From Methylocaldum sp002005105 (lineage in GTDB: Bacteria; Pseudomonadota; Gammaproteobacteria; Methylococcales; Methylococcaceae): a stretch of 64,000 nucleotides of DNA. Shown here piece after piece: positions 34,001 through 43,186 of the stretch; position 1 is the first letter of the stretch, and every line of letters starts with the position of its first letter. Both the position numbers and the translations under genes were made by a program. The notes beneath the pieces were generated by a model. It worked only from the letters and a program-made list of their open reading frames with translations. It was not told the DNA's origin and did no database searches. The stretch covers positions 1-64,000 of the forward strand of contig NZ_CP194901.1 in assembly GCF_051027545.1 (NCBI RefSeq), in the 5' to 3' direction.

Positions 34001-34602
34001 GACTTGCCCTCTGTGTTCGACGTCGCTTTCAAGCGTTGCAGGGTCTTCGGCTCGTCCGGGTAGACGTCGATGTAGTCCAGCCGAGGCCGGTAGTTCTTGA
34101 TGCTGAGCACGAATTCGTAGGTGCGCCGACGGACGTCCGGATGGCTATTCGGTCCCTGGCTAGTCAGTTCGCCGGAGACGAACACCTTGTTGGTCTCTTC
34201 CTCGAACAACACCTGGCGCGGCCGAAAGCTGATCGTCACCCGGTCCATCTGGATCGCCTTGATCTGCTCGGCCATGGCGTCGAGCACGGTGCGGTAGATG
34301 CTTGGGGCCAGAATCGGCTCGATGGCTTCTTTCAGAAAGTCGGCTGTCGCCGGCGTCACATTGCCGAGCAGCTCGGCAAGATACAGTCCCCAGGCTTCCT
34401 TGTACTCGCCGGAGGCCTTCGAGCGGGTGATGTCCACCTCGTGCGTGAGCGTCGGCGGCACGAGCACGATGCTGCGTTCGGTACGCCAGGCGGCCAGCGA
34501 GGTGATCACGCCGATCGCGAGCAGCCCCAGGATGACGAGGCGGCCAAAGCGGTTCTCGGCTTCGATGCCGTGCCAGGTTTTCAGGAAGTCCGACAATCTC
34601 AC
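33997..34602 (-). CDS. traE: TraE, VirB5/VirB8-class pilus assembly protein
   Basis: A 201-residue inner-membrane protein starting at GTG 34602 (VRLSDFLKTWHGIEAENRF), which overlaps the traL stop as GTGA. One N-terminal transmembrane helix (LVILGLLAIGVITSLAAW) precedes a periplasmic domain with TAHxVxFRPRQ-like TISFRPRQVLFEEE and YEFVLSIKNYRPRLDYIDVY, typical of TraE. The longer open frame up to 34827 belongs to the traL shadow. Confidence 0.88.
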   Translation of the reverse strand: MRLSDFLKTWHGIEAENRFGRLVILGLLAIGVITSLAAWRTERSIVLVPPTLTHEVDITRSKASGEYKEAWGLYLAELLGNVTPATADFLKEAIEPILAPSIYRTVLDAMAEQIKAIQMDRVTISFRPRQVLFEEETNKVFVSGELTSQGPNSHPDVRRRTYEFVLSIKNYRPRLDYIDVYPDEPKTLQRLKATSNTEGKS

Positions 34603-34880
34603 GGCAGATACCTCCGGATGAACGGATTCGGGATGGTGACCGCCCGGCTCGGCAGCAGGCCCAGCCAGTAGGCGGCATGCAGGGGATAACCGTCCGGCCG
34701 GTTGTCGCGAAAGCGGCGGTAGAACTTGACCGCCATCACGCCGATCGCCACAGCGAGGATTAGTTGCCCGATCAGCATGCCGCCGATCAGGCAGGTGACG
34801 AACGCGGCCATTTCGTCGGCCGGCCACAAGATGAGATGAATGGGGTCGTCGATGTATTTCGGGAGCGAGACGGGTTCCAC
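34599..34880 (-). CDS. traL: TraL, F-type pilus assembly membrane protein
   Basis: A 93-residue protein starting at GTG with a strong AGGAGG SD. Conserved TraL features: KYIDDPIHLILWPADEM at the start, a hydrophobic hairpin (MLIGQLILAVAIGVMAV) and PNPFIRRYLP at the end. It is the first gene of the traLEKB... operon after a divergent promoter region. Confidence 0.9.
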   Translation of the reverse strand: MEPVSLPKYIDDPIHLILWPADEMAAFVTCLIGGMLIGQLILAVAIGVMAVKFYRRFRDNRPDGYPLHAAYWLGLLPSRAVTIPNPFIRRYLP

Positions 34881-35034
34881 GGAGGACCTCCTTTCGAATC
34901 GGATGGCCCTATTCTGGCGAAACTGAACCGCAGCGGCGTTGCATTAAATCGCCGAAATCAGAACTTTGTGCAGCGTCGGACGCTTTTTTCGCGGTCATAA
35001 TCGACTCACGTCGTTTCCGTCGGAGAAGCTCTTC
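34881..35034. promoter_or_regulatory. Divergent promoter region between traL and the YbjQ-like gene
   Basis: Contains CTTTGTGCAGCGTCGG (34964-34979) followed by CGGACGCTTT (34977-34986). A close match (TTTTGTGCAACGCCGG, then CGGACGCTTT) lies at 42662-42692 in the other divergent region of the transfer module. The two could be binding sites of one transfer activator. Confidence 0.45.
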
Positions 35035-35415
35035 ATGATCGTCGCCACCACCCCGGCCCTCGTGGGTTTCCGAATCACTGAGCATCTCGGCGTCGTGTCC
35101 GGCGTTGCCGTGGAAGGTATGGACGTCGTCCGCGATCTCTTCGCCGCATTCCGGAACGTTTGGGGCGGACGGAGCCGGGGGTATGAGAAAGGTTTGGAGG
35201 AAGCCCGCGAACGGGCGCTGTTACAGATGGTCGAGCGAGCGGGGGCCGCCGGCGCCAACGCCGTCATCGGTGTCGCGATCGACTACGAGTACATCGATTT
35301 CAAGCAGAAAGGCGGCATGGCCCTGGTCGGGGTTTCGGGCACGGCGGTTCGGGTCGTCGCGGAGAAGGTGTCCGACGGAGACGGTGGGAATGGATTCCGG
35401 ATCGGCAGTGGTTGA
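35035..35415 (+). CDS. YbjQ/UPF0145-family heavy-metal-binding-like protein
   Basis: A 126-residue protein of the DUF74/YbjQ family: GVVSGVAVEGMDVVRDLFAA, GGRSRGYEKGLEEARERAL and AGANAVIGVAIDYEYI are conserved. These pentameric proteins have unknown function. The start at 35035 has SD CGGAGAAG. It is transcribed away from traL and converges with the lipoprotein gene. Confidence 0.8.
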   Translation: MIVATTPALVGFRITEHLGVVSGVAVEGMDVVRDLFAAFRNVWGGRSRGYEKGLEEARERALLQMVERAGAAGANAVIGVAIDYEYIDFKQKGGMALVGVSGTAVRVVAEKVSDGDGGNGFRIGSG

Positions 35416-36145
35416 GTGTGCTGCGGCAAGCGGTTGCGATCCTTGCTGCCCGAAGCCAAGGCGTCCCAGTGGCAGCGCCGCTCAACGAATCGGCTGAGGC
35501 TCGCGCGCATCCGGTTGGTTTGGCGGAACACTCAGGGGGCTTGGCGCACCTGTCGACGATGGCATATAGCCGCGCCGTTCCGCTTGAGACCGGATAACGC
35601 CTTGCAGCCACTCGTTAAACGCCTTGCGCCCAGCGCTTCGGCTGCGACTGCCACTAAATCGACCCTGATCGCCGGCCATCCGGCCGCAATGGCCGAGATC
35701 GCCCCGGCACCCTTCCATCAGCATGCGATAGACCGGGCAATCGACCAAGCTCCCGCTGCTGCCGCAAACCTGTTGAAATGCAGCGTATTCGTGGGGATAG
35801 AGATACCGGCGCTCGCGTTCAATTTGTTTTTGAATTCTCGGTCCGATCTCGACGCCATACGGTGGATTCTGTCGAAAACACGGTAACTGGGCGACCGCCG
35901 TAATGTCGAGATCGCCGTCGGTCATCTGGCTGCCGAGATAGCGTCCCATTACGCCAAAAGGGAAGAAAGGAAAAGCGTGTGGTGTTGGATACCGCGATAC
36001 TTTTGCGTAGAGCACATCGGCACGCTCCCGGCATTCGGCGTAGGTGCGCGCGGTGGCGTCGGCGTGCGGCCGAAGGTAGATGTCGCTCGCGCAACCCGAC
36101 AGCGTGATCAGGGGCAGCGTGAACCACAAGTGGCGTAAAAGTCGT

Positions 36146-37190
36146 CCTGATTAGCGACGAAGTTCAGTACAGGCTCACATAGTGAGCCACTAGGGTCCTT
36201 AGACTATGGGCATCCATCACGAAGGGGGTGTCCCATGCCTATGAACCGGGTGCAATTTCAAAAGGGTTTGTCGTTGGCCGAGTTTCTGACGCAATACGGC
36301 AGTGAAGCGCAGTGCGAAGCGGCACTGGAGGCCCTGCGCTGGCCGGACGGTTTCCGCTGTCCGGTCTGCGGCGGCGCGCGCCACACGGTGTTCGAACGGA
36401 CCGGGCGGAAATACTGGCAATGCGGACACTGCCGGAGCCAAACGACGCTGATCGCCGGGACGATCTTCCAAGCGACCAAGCTGCCGCTGACCACCTGGTT
36501 TCTGGCCATGTATCTCCTGACCCAGGCCAAGAACAATGTCTCGGCACTGGAACTGATGCGCCATCTCGGGGTGTGTTATCGCACGGCATGGCTGGTGAAG
36601 CACAAGTTGATCCAGGTGATGGCGGAACGGGAAACGGATCGGCAGCTGGCCGGGCGGGTCGAGATCGACGATGCCTACCTGGGCGGTGAGCGGCCGGGGA
36701 AACCGGGGCGTGGCTCCGAAAACAAGTTGGCCTTTGTGATGGCGGTACAAACCACGGACGACGGGCGTCCGTTGTTCCTGCGCGTCGATCCCCTGCCGTT
36801 CACGCAGCAGGCTATCGCGGTCTGGGCCAAACGCGCCTTGGCCCCGTCGACCTACGCACTCACCGATGGCCTGAGCGGGTTTCGGAGGCTGCACCAGGTC
36901 GTCGCTTGCCATCATCGCCTGATCCTGGGCTCTGGGCGGCAGTCGGCGCAACATCCGGAGTTCCATTGGGTAAATACGCTGTTGAGCAACCTGAAGACAG
37001 CCATTTCCGGCACCTATCACGCGTTCAAATTCGAGAAATACGCCCAGCGGTACCTGGCCGAGTTCCAATACCGCTTCAATCGGCGTTTCAATCTCAAAAC
37101 CCTGCTTCAACGGCTGGCGCGCGCCGCGGCGTTCGCTAAGCCTCGACCCGAGTGGCAAATTCGCTTGGCTGAAGTTCATCGCTAATCAGG
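36146..37190 (+). mobile_element. IS1595-family insertion sequence with 8-bp target duplication
   Basis: The 1045-bp element has terminal inverted repeats CCTGATTAGCGACGAAGTTC and its near complement ending GCTAATCAGG. AAAGTCGT is duplicated at 36138-36145 and 37191-37198; 8-bp duplications are typical of IS1595. It contains one intact transposase gene. Confidence 0.92.
36235..37185 (+). CDS. IS1595-family transposase (ISXO2-like DDE domain)
   Basis: A 316-residue transposase with an N-terminal zinc ribbon (CPVCGG...CGHCRS), then the ISXO2 domain: VEIDDAYLGGERPG (first Asp), YALTDGLSGF (second Asp), HWVNTLLSNLKTAISGTYHA (third acidic/Asn region). It is full length, so the element may be mobile. 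The stop is 5 bp before the right end. Confidence 0.9.
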   Translation: MPMNRVQFQKGLSLAEFLTQYGSEAQCEAALEALRWPDGFRCPVCGGARHTVFERTGRKYWQCGHCRSQTTLIAGTIFQATKLPLTTWFLAMYLLTQAKNNVSALELMRHLGVCYRTAWLVKHKLIQVMAERETDRQLAGRVEIDDAYLGGERPGKPGRGSENKLAFVMAVQTTDDGRPLFLRVDPLPFTQQAIAVWAKRALAPSTYALTDGLSGFRRLHQVVACHHRLILGSGRQSAQHPEFHWVNTLLSNLKTAISGTYHAFKFEKYAQRYLAEFQYRFNRRFNLKTLLQRLARAAAFAKPRPEWQIRLAEVHR

Positions 37191-37324
37191 AAAGTCGTTG
37201 TCTCTGTTTCATGAGACGGTCGTGGATCGGATCTTGTGCTTCCGTTTCTGGCTAAACTGTGGCACCCGCCAGTGGTTGCTTTCGGGTCGCTGTGGCCAAT
37301 CAAACTGGAAAGGCCGACAAGGCC

Positions 37325-37957
37325 TTAAATCCGCTTCTGCGTGTTGGTCAGCAACACGTTCAGCGCACACGCCACCACGAACAATCCAATAGGGATGGAC
37401 TGCGGCGGGACGGGCACCGGCAGCGTCCAGACCACGAGCAGCAAATAGGCTATGCCCAGAATGACATACAGGCTGTAGCGGTGCGCGACGGGACTCGAAT
37501 AGGCGAAGTTCGTCTGCCGGATCTTGCGCCGGACCAGCCCGTCGATCGCGAACGGAACCACCGCGACACCGAGAAACGGCAACCAGGCGGCCGTCACCAC
37601 CGCCCGATGAATCATCTGGTAAAGGCTCTCGAACAGCACGTCCAGGCGGCCCTGGAGAAACGGAAACAAATCGTAGCGGCCGACATCCTCGAAACCTCTC
37701 GACCGTTGCCGCTCGCCCTCGGTCGGAATGAAATACCCATACACGCTATCCCGAATCCCGGTGCGAACGAAAAGCGCTTCGAACCCGTCCATGGCGGTCT
37801 TCCGAAGCTCCGTCGCCTTCTCGGCCCCGAAATAATCGAGCAGCATCCGCTCCTCCGTCGCCTGGATCGACCGTGTCCACTGTTCGGAAATGAGGGCCGC
37901 CACCAGCACGATTTCGAGCAACCAGATCAGAATACTGAGGAAAATATTGCGCGTCAT
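37325..37957 (-). CDS. DUF4400 membrane protein (TraJ-like)
   Basis: A 210-residue inner-membrane protein with an N-terminal helix (IFLSILIWLLEIVLVAALI), a central soluble part (MLLDYFGAEKATELRK) and three C-terminal helices (VTAAWLPFLGVAVVPFAIDG, YVILGIAYLLLVVW, GLFVVACALNVLL). It matches DUF4400 proteins found just after traD in SXT/R391 and IncA/C elements, there often named TraJ. The exact role is unknown. Confidence 0.75.
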   Translation of the reverse strand: MTRNIFLSILIWLLEIVLVAALISEQWTRSIQATEERMLLDYFGAEKATELRKTAMDGFEALFVRTGIRDSVYGYFIPTEGERQRSRGFEDVGRYDLFPFLQGRLDVLFESLYQMIHRAVVTAAWLPFLGVAVVPFAIDGLVRRKIRQTNFAYSSPVAHRYSLYVILGIAYLLLVVWTLPVPVPPQSIPIGLFVVACALNVLLTNTQKRI

Positions 37958-37960
37958 CAG

Positions 37961-38425
37961 TCAGTGCATCGTCCGCTTCGTACCGGGCGGTTCATCGCCG
38001 AAGCCTTCGATGACCGGGGCCGTGCCCGACAGCGGTTCCGCGCCCGGCAGCTTGAGAATCCAGCCGTAGGCTTCCGGCAGAAAGCTTTGAATCAACGCGA
38101 CGTCGTCCGCTTCGGACGGAATCACGGCGCGGAGCGCTTCACACACGGTCTGGACGAAGGCGATCAGGCGGTCATGGTCCGTACTGGATCGTTGATTTCG
38201 GGCTTTCAGATACGCCGTCCACGCGGCAGCCAGCACGCGGTCGAGGGCGATGGCGGCACCTTCCGGATCGTCGATGTTCCGGTCGAGGCATTCGGCGATG
38301 CGCTCGCCACTCTGCCTGAGGCCCGGCCAGTCCGCGTCCAGCAAATGGATCCGGGTCTTGTTCCGGCGCCGATTGAGCCAGGCGGTCCAACTGGGCGATC
38401 GACTTACGGCCCGTTGCTTCGGCAT
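37961..38425 (-). CDS. Hypothetical protein following traD
   Basis: A 154-residue soluble protein with a basic N-terminus (PSWTAWLNRRRNKTRI) and an acidic helical rest. It starts immediately after the traD stop and ends 3 bp before the DUF4400 gene. SXT-like elements carry an uncharacterised gene at this place. No domain recognised. Confidence 0.6.
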   Translation of the reverse strand: MPKQRAVSRSPSWTAWLNRRRNKTRIHLLDADWPGLRQSGERIAECLDRNIDDPEGAAIALDRVLAAAWTAYLKARNQRSSTDHDRLIAFVQTVCEALRAVIPSEADDVALIQSFLPEAYGWILKLPGAEPLSGTAPVIEGFGDEPPGTKRTMH

Positions 38426-40249
38426 TCAATGATTCTCCTTGGGTGTGGTCAACAGGATGGGCAGCCGCCCCTTGACGATGCGTCCGCCCGACAGTTTGGC
38501 GATATAGTGGAGGTCGGGGAGTTGCCCCAAGAGCTGAGGCGGAAAGAGATCGCCTTCCTCTTCCATCAGTCGCTCCCCGATGTTGCCGGAAAAGACGGTC
38601 GGGTTGCTGGCATGGGTCGAGACGCCCTGGGTGCGCATCACGTACTTGAGCCGCGTCTTCGGCAGGTTGTCGGTAATGTACTGCTGGGTCTCGCCGTCGA
38701 GCACCCGCAGGACGATCAGGTTGTTGACGTTGCCGAGCACCTGCCGGGCCTTGGCTTCCGATCCCGTGCGCGCGGCGAAATCGGCGAAGGTCTGGGTGGC
38801 GATGAAGAGCCGGATCTTGGCGCCACGTCCCTTGTTCAAGACCTGGATGAAGGGGTCGTTGATCACTTCGGCCGCCTCGTCGACGAACACGTTGACTGGC
38901 CGGTCCGAGACGCCGTAGTTGTAGCGGTCGCCGGCCACCGCCGCGAGTTCCGCCAACAGGATCGAGCCGATGGCGCTCCCCACCAACCCGTCCGACAGGG
39001 AATCGAGGCCAATGTAAGCCACTTGGGCGTTTTCGATGATCCGCGCCATGTCGGTGATCGGGCGGGGATCGTCCACATCCTCGGGATCCGGCGACAGCAA
39101 GGGACCCAAGGGTCCCGAGGTCAGCATGTTCATGATCGGCAGGAGGGAGGCCACCATCTTGCTGAAGTGGGTGCGGTCGTGCTCGAACAGCGAAATCAGC
39201 CCCTCGAGATCGCTGTTCGGGTGAGTCCGCTGGACGTTCTCCCGGTAAAACCGGACCAATCCCTGGGCCTTGCCCTCGGTGTCCCGCGCCGCCTTCATGA
39301 ACGGCTTCGCGTCGCTCCGCCAATCGCCGAGACACCGGTCGTAATGGCGCTCCAGCGCCTGAACGACCAGGAAGGCCGGACCGCCTTCCAGATAGCGGCG
39401 CAGCTTCACCAGGGTGGGCCGCTCCTCGATCACCATCAAGCCCTGAATGACATTGTCCAGGGATTTCTGGCCGAACGCTTTGAACGGATCGTTGGTGGTT
39501 TCGCCGGGCGAGATGGCGGAAATGCGGCTGGCCACCTCGGACGGCCGGTTGAAGTTGTGCAGGGGATCGAGACGCACGCTGTCCTCGGGAAAGGCCGGAT
39601 GAAAATACACCAAGCGGTCCGGACGCCCCGCCAGCCGGCAGGCGGTTTCGGCCGAGCGCTTGAGATCCTTGTCGCCCTTGGGGTCGATGATGATGACGGC
39701 TTCGCCGCGCAGCACTGCTTGCGTGACCAGCACGTCGAAGGCTCGGGTCTTGCCGGCGCCGGTGGTGCCGACGATCAGCGTGTGCCCGGCCGTGTGCGGG
39801 AGCGGCTGGATCACCGGGTGTTCGCGCGCTTCCAGCCCGTGAATCCACGGTGCGCCCATGCGGTCCTGGCGGACGGGAATGAGCTCGGATAGATCTCGTT
39901 TCAGAATTTCGTGGGCCAGCTGGGCGTGCCTTTGGCCCCAGTCGAACCCCCATCCCAGCCAAAGCTGGCCGGGATGACGGCCGACCCAGCGCTTCAGGCG
40001 TGTGGCTTGCCAGTAGGTGAGACGGGATCGGATCAGGCGCCGCTTGCGACGCCACAGCCCGATGGCTGACGGGGCGCGCCACAAAGTCATTCCGAAAGAC
40101 ACGCCGATCAGCGCGTAGAACGGCTCGGCCGGCAAGTCGGACCACAGGAACGTTCCATAGGCGAGACCGGCGCCGCCGAGCCAGCCGCAGATCGCGATGA
40201 CCTCGAAGATCGGTCGCCAGGGGGCCTGGTAATCGTAATCCGAGCTCAC
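38426..40249 (-). CDS. traD: TraD, type IV coupling protein
   Basis: A 607-residue inner-membrane ATPase. Two N-terminal transmembrane helices (VIAICGWLGGAGLAYGTFLW and PFYALIGVSFGMTLW), Walker A at ~161-168 (GTTGAGKT), Walker B NVFVDEAAEV and the TraD/TraG C-terminal fold (RLFIATQTFADFAA). It links the relaxosome to the secretion channel. The GTG start at 40249 overlaps the traI stop (GTGA); the longer frame to 40405 lies inside traI. Confidence 0.93.
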   Translation of the reverse strand: MSSDYDYQAPWRPIFEVIAICGWLGGAGLAYGTFLWSDLPAEPFYALIGVSFGMTLWRAPSAIGLWRRKRRLIRSRLTYWQATRLKRWVGRHPGQLWLGWGFDWGQRHAQLAHEILKRDLSELIPVRQDRMGAPWIHGLEAREHPVIQPLPHTAGHTLIVGTTGAGKTRAFDVLVTQAVLRGEAVIIIDPKGDKDLKRSAETACRLAGRPDRLVYFHPAFPEDSVRLDPLHNFNRPSEVASRISAISPGETTNDPFKAFGQKSLDNVIQGLMVIEERPTLVKLRRYLEGGPAFLVVQALERHYDRCLGDWRSDAKPFMKAARDTEGKAQGLVRFYRENVQRTHPNSDLEGLISLFEHDRTHFSKMVASLLPIMNMLTSGPLGPLLSPDPEDVDDPRPITDMARIIENAQVAYIGLDSLSDGLVGSAIGSILLAELAAVAGDRYNYGVSDRPVNVFVDEAAEVINDPFIQVLNKGRGAKIRLFIATQTFADFAARTGSEAKARQVLGNVNNLIVLRVLDGETQQYITDNLPKTRLKYVMRTQGVSTHASNPTVFSGNIGERLMEEEGDLFPPQLLGQLPDLHYIAKLSGGRIVKGRLPILLTTPKENH

Positions 40250-42600
40250 GAGGCGTCTCGCTTGACCTTCACAGTCCCGCTCCGGGTCGTCCCCTCGAGC
40301 CGGCAATCGTCCCGCCGGAACAGCGCACGGGACAAGCCGGTCAGCGTGACGCCGGGATGCTGCTGGACGAACCAGTCCAGAACGGTGGCCGGCGCGACCA
40401 GCCAACCGTTCTCTTCGACGACCGAAACCGGCAGTCCCTCGCGACCCCGGATGCGGGTGACGAGTTCGTCAGCCAGGGTAGCGGGATCCGGCGCGGGGTT
40501 GCCGGGTTCGGTCGACGGGGCCGACGCGTGGAATGGTTGGCGTTTCGGCGGATCCACCCTCGTGGCTCCGTCCCGACATCCCGCTGCCGGCGCTTCGGCC
40601 TTGCCCGCCTTCGGCTGAACCGACGCGACCTCCGTTGACAGCGGCTGGGTAGACGGCGGCCTGCCAGGCGTCTTGTCGGTGCGGATGGCGATCGCCCGCA
40701 AGGCTTCGCTCGGCTCCGCCGCCAGCAGCAGTCCGCGCACCCCCTTGATGTCACGCACCCGGCGCAGCGGGGCCAAGGGATCGGTAAGCACCCACCCCGC
40801 ATCCGCCAGGCGGATGAGAAAGGTCGCCGGCTCCAGGCCGAGCTTCTGGGCGCTCGCCGGAAACGGAAGCAGAAGTTTGCCGTCGACGTCCGGCAGGTCG
40901 ATGCCGATCGTCCAGCCTCCCGCCATGATCACCTCCTCGGCCAGCCGGATGAGCAGCTCGCCCCCCTCCCCTCGCGCCGCGAGCCAGCGACGGGCCGCGT
41001 CCGTCCGGTTCTCTTCGCCCGGATCGCGCGCCGTCCTGATCGATACCGCGGCCGGCGCTTTTGGCGCATGCCGTTCAATTGTCGCGGTCTGGGGCGGCGG
41101 CCGGACGATCTCGCCGGTCTGCGTATCGACCTGGAGGGCCGTTCCCGACGCGTCGATGACCTGGAGCGGTTCACCCACCCCAGGGTCTTCGGGTGGCCGA
41201 TGGCGCACCGGCGGTTTCCCGTTCGCGGTCGGGCGTTCCCGTCCACGGACCGACGGGGGCGTTGTCGCCGGGGCTGCCGGGGACCGATCCAGAGGGATCG
41301 CGCGGGGAGTGTCCTCGGTCCGTAGCGGTGGACGGGGCGAACCCCGGTCCGGCACATCCTCAGGCCCGTCCCTGTCCCGTGTCGGTCCGGTGACCGCAGG
41401 GTCATCGCTTTCCTTCACGATCTGCCCGCCAACCACGATCGGCGGTTCACCCATGTAGATCAGCTCCGGTGACGCGAGCTGCAACAGGGTCAGCGTGACC
41501 TCCAGATCATCCGGTTTCACGCGCCAGTACCGGCACCGGGTGCCGTCGGGCAACGTTCGCGGTATGGCGAGTCCCCGTTCGATCAGGATGTCCGCCAGGG
41601 TGTCCTCGTCACGGGGGATGCCGGGGATCTGGTCCTTGGCCAGGGTATCGACGATCTCCCGCGCGCCGGGACGCCAGACGAGGTGCACGCCCTCCGGGAA
41701 GCGCCAGACCCTGGCGCCCTTCTCGTTTGCCTGCCAGCGTCCGGATCGGACCAGGCGGCGCATGGCGTCGAGCAGGTATTTTTCCACCGGCACGCCGAGC
41801 GAGGCATCAACTTGGAGGTAATTCGCCTTGAGGTCGCGTTCGACGCTCTTCCGGTCAGCCTCGGCCACCAACCGGTAAAACGTGCTGCCCCGATCGATGC
41901 CCGCGATGGCTTCGAGCATCGCCTGCATGATGTCGGGACCGGTCCGCGTGAGAAAGGTGATGCATTCCGGGGTCAGCACCCGCTCGGTAACCAGCACGGA
42001 GAACTGTTCATGGCGCTGGTGGCGTTTTTCGCGCCAGCGCAGGAAATAGCGATCCACGCCGTTTTTGTCGGCCCAGTCGGTGAGGTGCTCGATATAGGGA
42101 TTCCAGGACGTGCGGCCTTCCCGATCCAGGACGGACAGATCGGAGACCGGTTTTCCGATGTCGTGCAGTAGCCCTGCGAGGCAGACCGCAAGCCGCCAGC
42201 GCGGTTCCTGCGCCTTGCGCTCGCGAGGCGTCGCGCCCGGGGCGAACAGAACGCCCTCCGAGGCCAACGCGGCCCAGTGCGCCACTTCGAGGCCATGGCG
42301 GAACAGCCCGCCGGCGCCGCGATGATGGTGGGTCTCCGAGGCGGGCAAAAGGTGGGTAAAGGCGGCGTAGCGCGCAATCACGGGTTCCGCGATCGCGGTG
42401 AAGAGGTTGCCGGTCAGCGCCAGGGTATGACGGATCTGCCCGATCAACTCGGTCTGCGTCGCCAGGACCCGGTCAACAGACGCCGCCGGCAGGCCTTTGG
42501 CGAACGGTGGATAGCGCGGAATATCGTCATCCGCCTGACCGGGCGCCGGGGTGGCCTGCGGCCGATTCGCCCAACGTTTGAGATGCTCCATGAATGACAT
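40246..42600 (-). CDS. traI: TraI, MobH-family relaxase
   Basis: A 784-residue relaxase. The N-terminal TraI_2 domain has the MobH motif HHHRGAGGLFRHGLEVA (His91-His93) and the HD motif LLHDIGK (146-147). A Pro/Arg-rich linker (about 410-530) separates it from a C-terminal winged-helix domain (TLADELVTRIRGREGLPVSV, PGVTLTGLSRALFRRDD). MobH relaxases occur in SXT/R391, IncA/C, R27-type elements and cut oriT. The oriT itself was not recognised. It heads the traI-traD operon after a divergent promoter. Confidence 0.92.
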   Translation of the reverse strand: MSFMEHLKRWANRPQATPAPGQADDDIPRYPPFAKGLPAASVDRVLATQTELIGQIRHTLALTGNLFTAIAEPVIARYAAFTHLLPASETHHHRGAGGLFRHGLEVAHWAALASEGVLFAPGATPRERKAQEPRWRLAVCLAGLLHDIGKPVSDLSVLDREGRTSWNPYIEHLTDWADKNGVDRYFLRWREKRHQRHEQFSVLVTERVLTPECITFLTRTGPDIMQAMLEAIAGIDRGSTFYRLVAEADRKSVERDLKANYLQVDASLGVPVEKYLLDAMRRLVRSGRWQANEKGARVWRFPEGVHLVWRPGAREIVDTLAKDQIPGIPRDEDTLADILIERGLAIPRTLPDGTRCRYWRVKPDDLEVTLTLLQLASPELIYMGEPPIVVGGQIVKESDDPAVTGPTRDRDGPEDVPDRGSPRPPLRTEDTPRAIPLDRSPAAPATTPPSVRGRERPTANGKPPVRHRPPEDPGVGEPLQVIDASGTALQVDTQTGEIVRPPPQTATIERHAPKAPAAVSIRTARDPGEENRTDAARRWLAARGEGGELLIRLAEEVIMAGGWTIGIDLPDVDGKLLLPFPASAQKLGLEPATFLIRLADAGWVLTDPLAPLRRVRDIKGVRGLLLAAEPSEALRAIAIRTDKTPGRPPSTQPLSTEVASVQPKAGKAEAPAAGCRDGATRVDPPKRQPFHASAPSTEPGNPAPDPATLADELVTRIRGREGLPVSVVEENGWLVAPATVLDWFVQQHPGVTLTGLSRALFRRDDCRLEGTTRSGTVKVKRDAS

Positions 42601-42729
42601 GGCATTTGATCATGCCAGAAGCGGCCTCGATCGGACGTACACAAAACGGGCGATTCGCGGATTTTGTGCAACGCCGGGACCGTTCGGACGCTTTATGCTG
42701 GGCGTCAACGTCTACGGTGACCGATTGCC
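42601..42729. promoter_or_regulatory. Divergent promoter region between traI and a lipoprotein gene
   Basis: Holds TTTTGTGCAACGCCGG (42662-42677) and CGGACGCTTT (42684-42693), the pair also found before traL. The start of traI has no strong SD, so activation at this region may be important. Confidence 0.45.
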
Positions 42730-43179
42730 ATGCTATCGCGAAAACTCATTCTGTGCTTGCTCGTTTCCAGCAATCTGGCCGCCTGCGCCACAACGTCCGT
42801 CCCGCCCGAGGTGGCCGAATCCGTCATCGATGCCGTCATGGCCGATGCGACACGCGATCCGCCGTGGCGTCTCGGCACGTCCTGGCGAGACGGAGGCCTC
42901 GGCGGGGCGGCGCTTAGGGCGTCCGCGCTCGAACATGTCGTTACGCAGAAGGAGCCGCCGCCGCTTTACCACCCTGAGGCATTATCCGATACGGCCGATC
43001 GTGGTGTCGCCGTCTTCCCCCTGTCCGATGGCTACGGCGCCGACGAGATCGAGCGGGCCTGGCGCAAGGCCTGCCGGCATGGCCTCGACATGACCGCGCG
43101 TGAACGCGACATCGTCGCCGCGACCGACATGCCGTCCTGGTTGCGAGGACAGTGCTATACCGCCAGCGTGTACAAATGA
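42730..43179 (+). CDS. Putative lipoprotein, 149 residues
   Basis: Signal peptide with lipobox SNLAAC (residues 14-19), then a soluble ~130-residue domain with two further Cys (WRKACRHGLDMT and WLRGQCYTA). Divergent from traI; 7 bp before the DUF1173 gene, so probably an operon with it. It contains no recognised domain; entry-exclusion or pilus-related roles are possible but unsupported. Confidence 0.6.
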   Translation: MLSRKLILCLLVSSNLAACATTSVPPEVAESVIDAVMADATRDPPWRLGTSWRDGGLGGAALRASALEHVVTQKEPPPLYHPEALSDTADRGVAVFPLSDGYGADEIERAWRKACRHGLDMTARERDIVAATDMPSWLRGQCYTASVYK

Positions 43180-43186
43180 TCGCCGC

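Larger units (their letters stand above)
35482..37212 (-). pseudogene. Lipoprotein gene of the transfer region, interrupted by the IS1595 element
   Basis: The left part (36145 to 35482) encodes a Cys-containing lipoprotein tail (lipobox TLSGC, then TARTYAECRERADVLYAKVS and CPVYRMLMEGCRG). It lacks a start. Removing the IS and one copy of the 8-bp duplication restores ATG 37212 and MKQRQRLLRHLWFTLPLITL, a perfect lipoprotein signal peptide. The IS therefore hit the signal-peptide region. The intact gene would be ~225 codons, between the DUF4400 gene and traL; its function is unknown. Confidence 0.85.

Noticed and set aside
37259..39892. 877-codon plus-strand frame opposite traD and its neighbours
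   Set aside because: It is the antisense shadow of traD, the 154-residue gene and the DUF4400 gene; no domain and no suitable start context.
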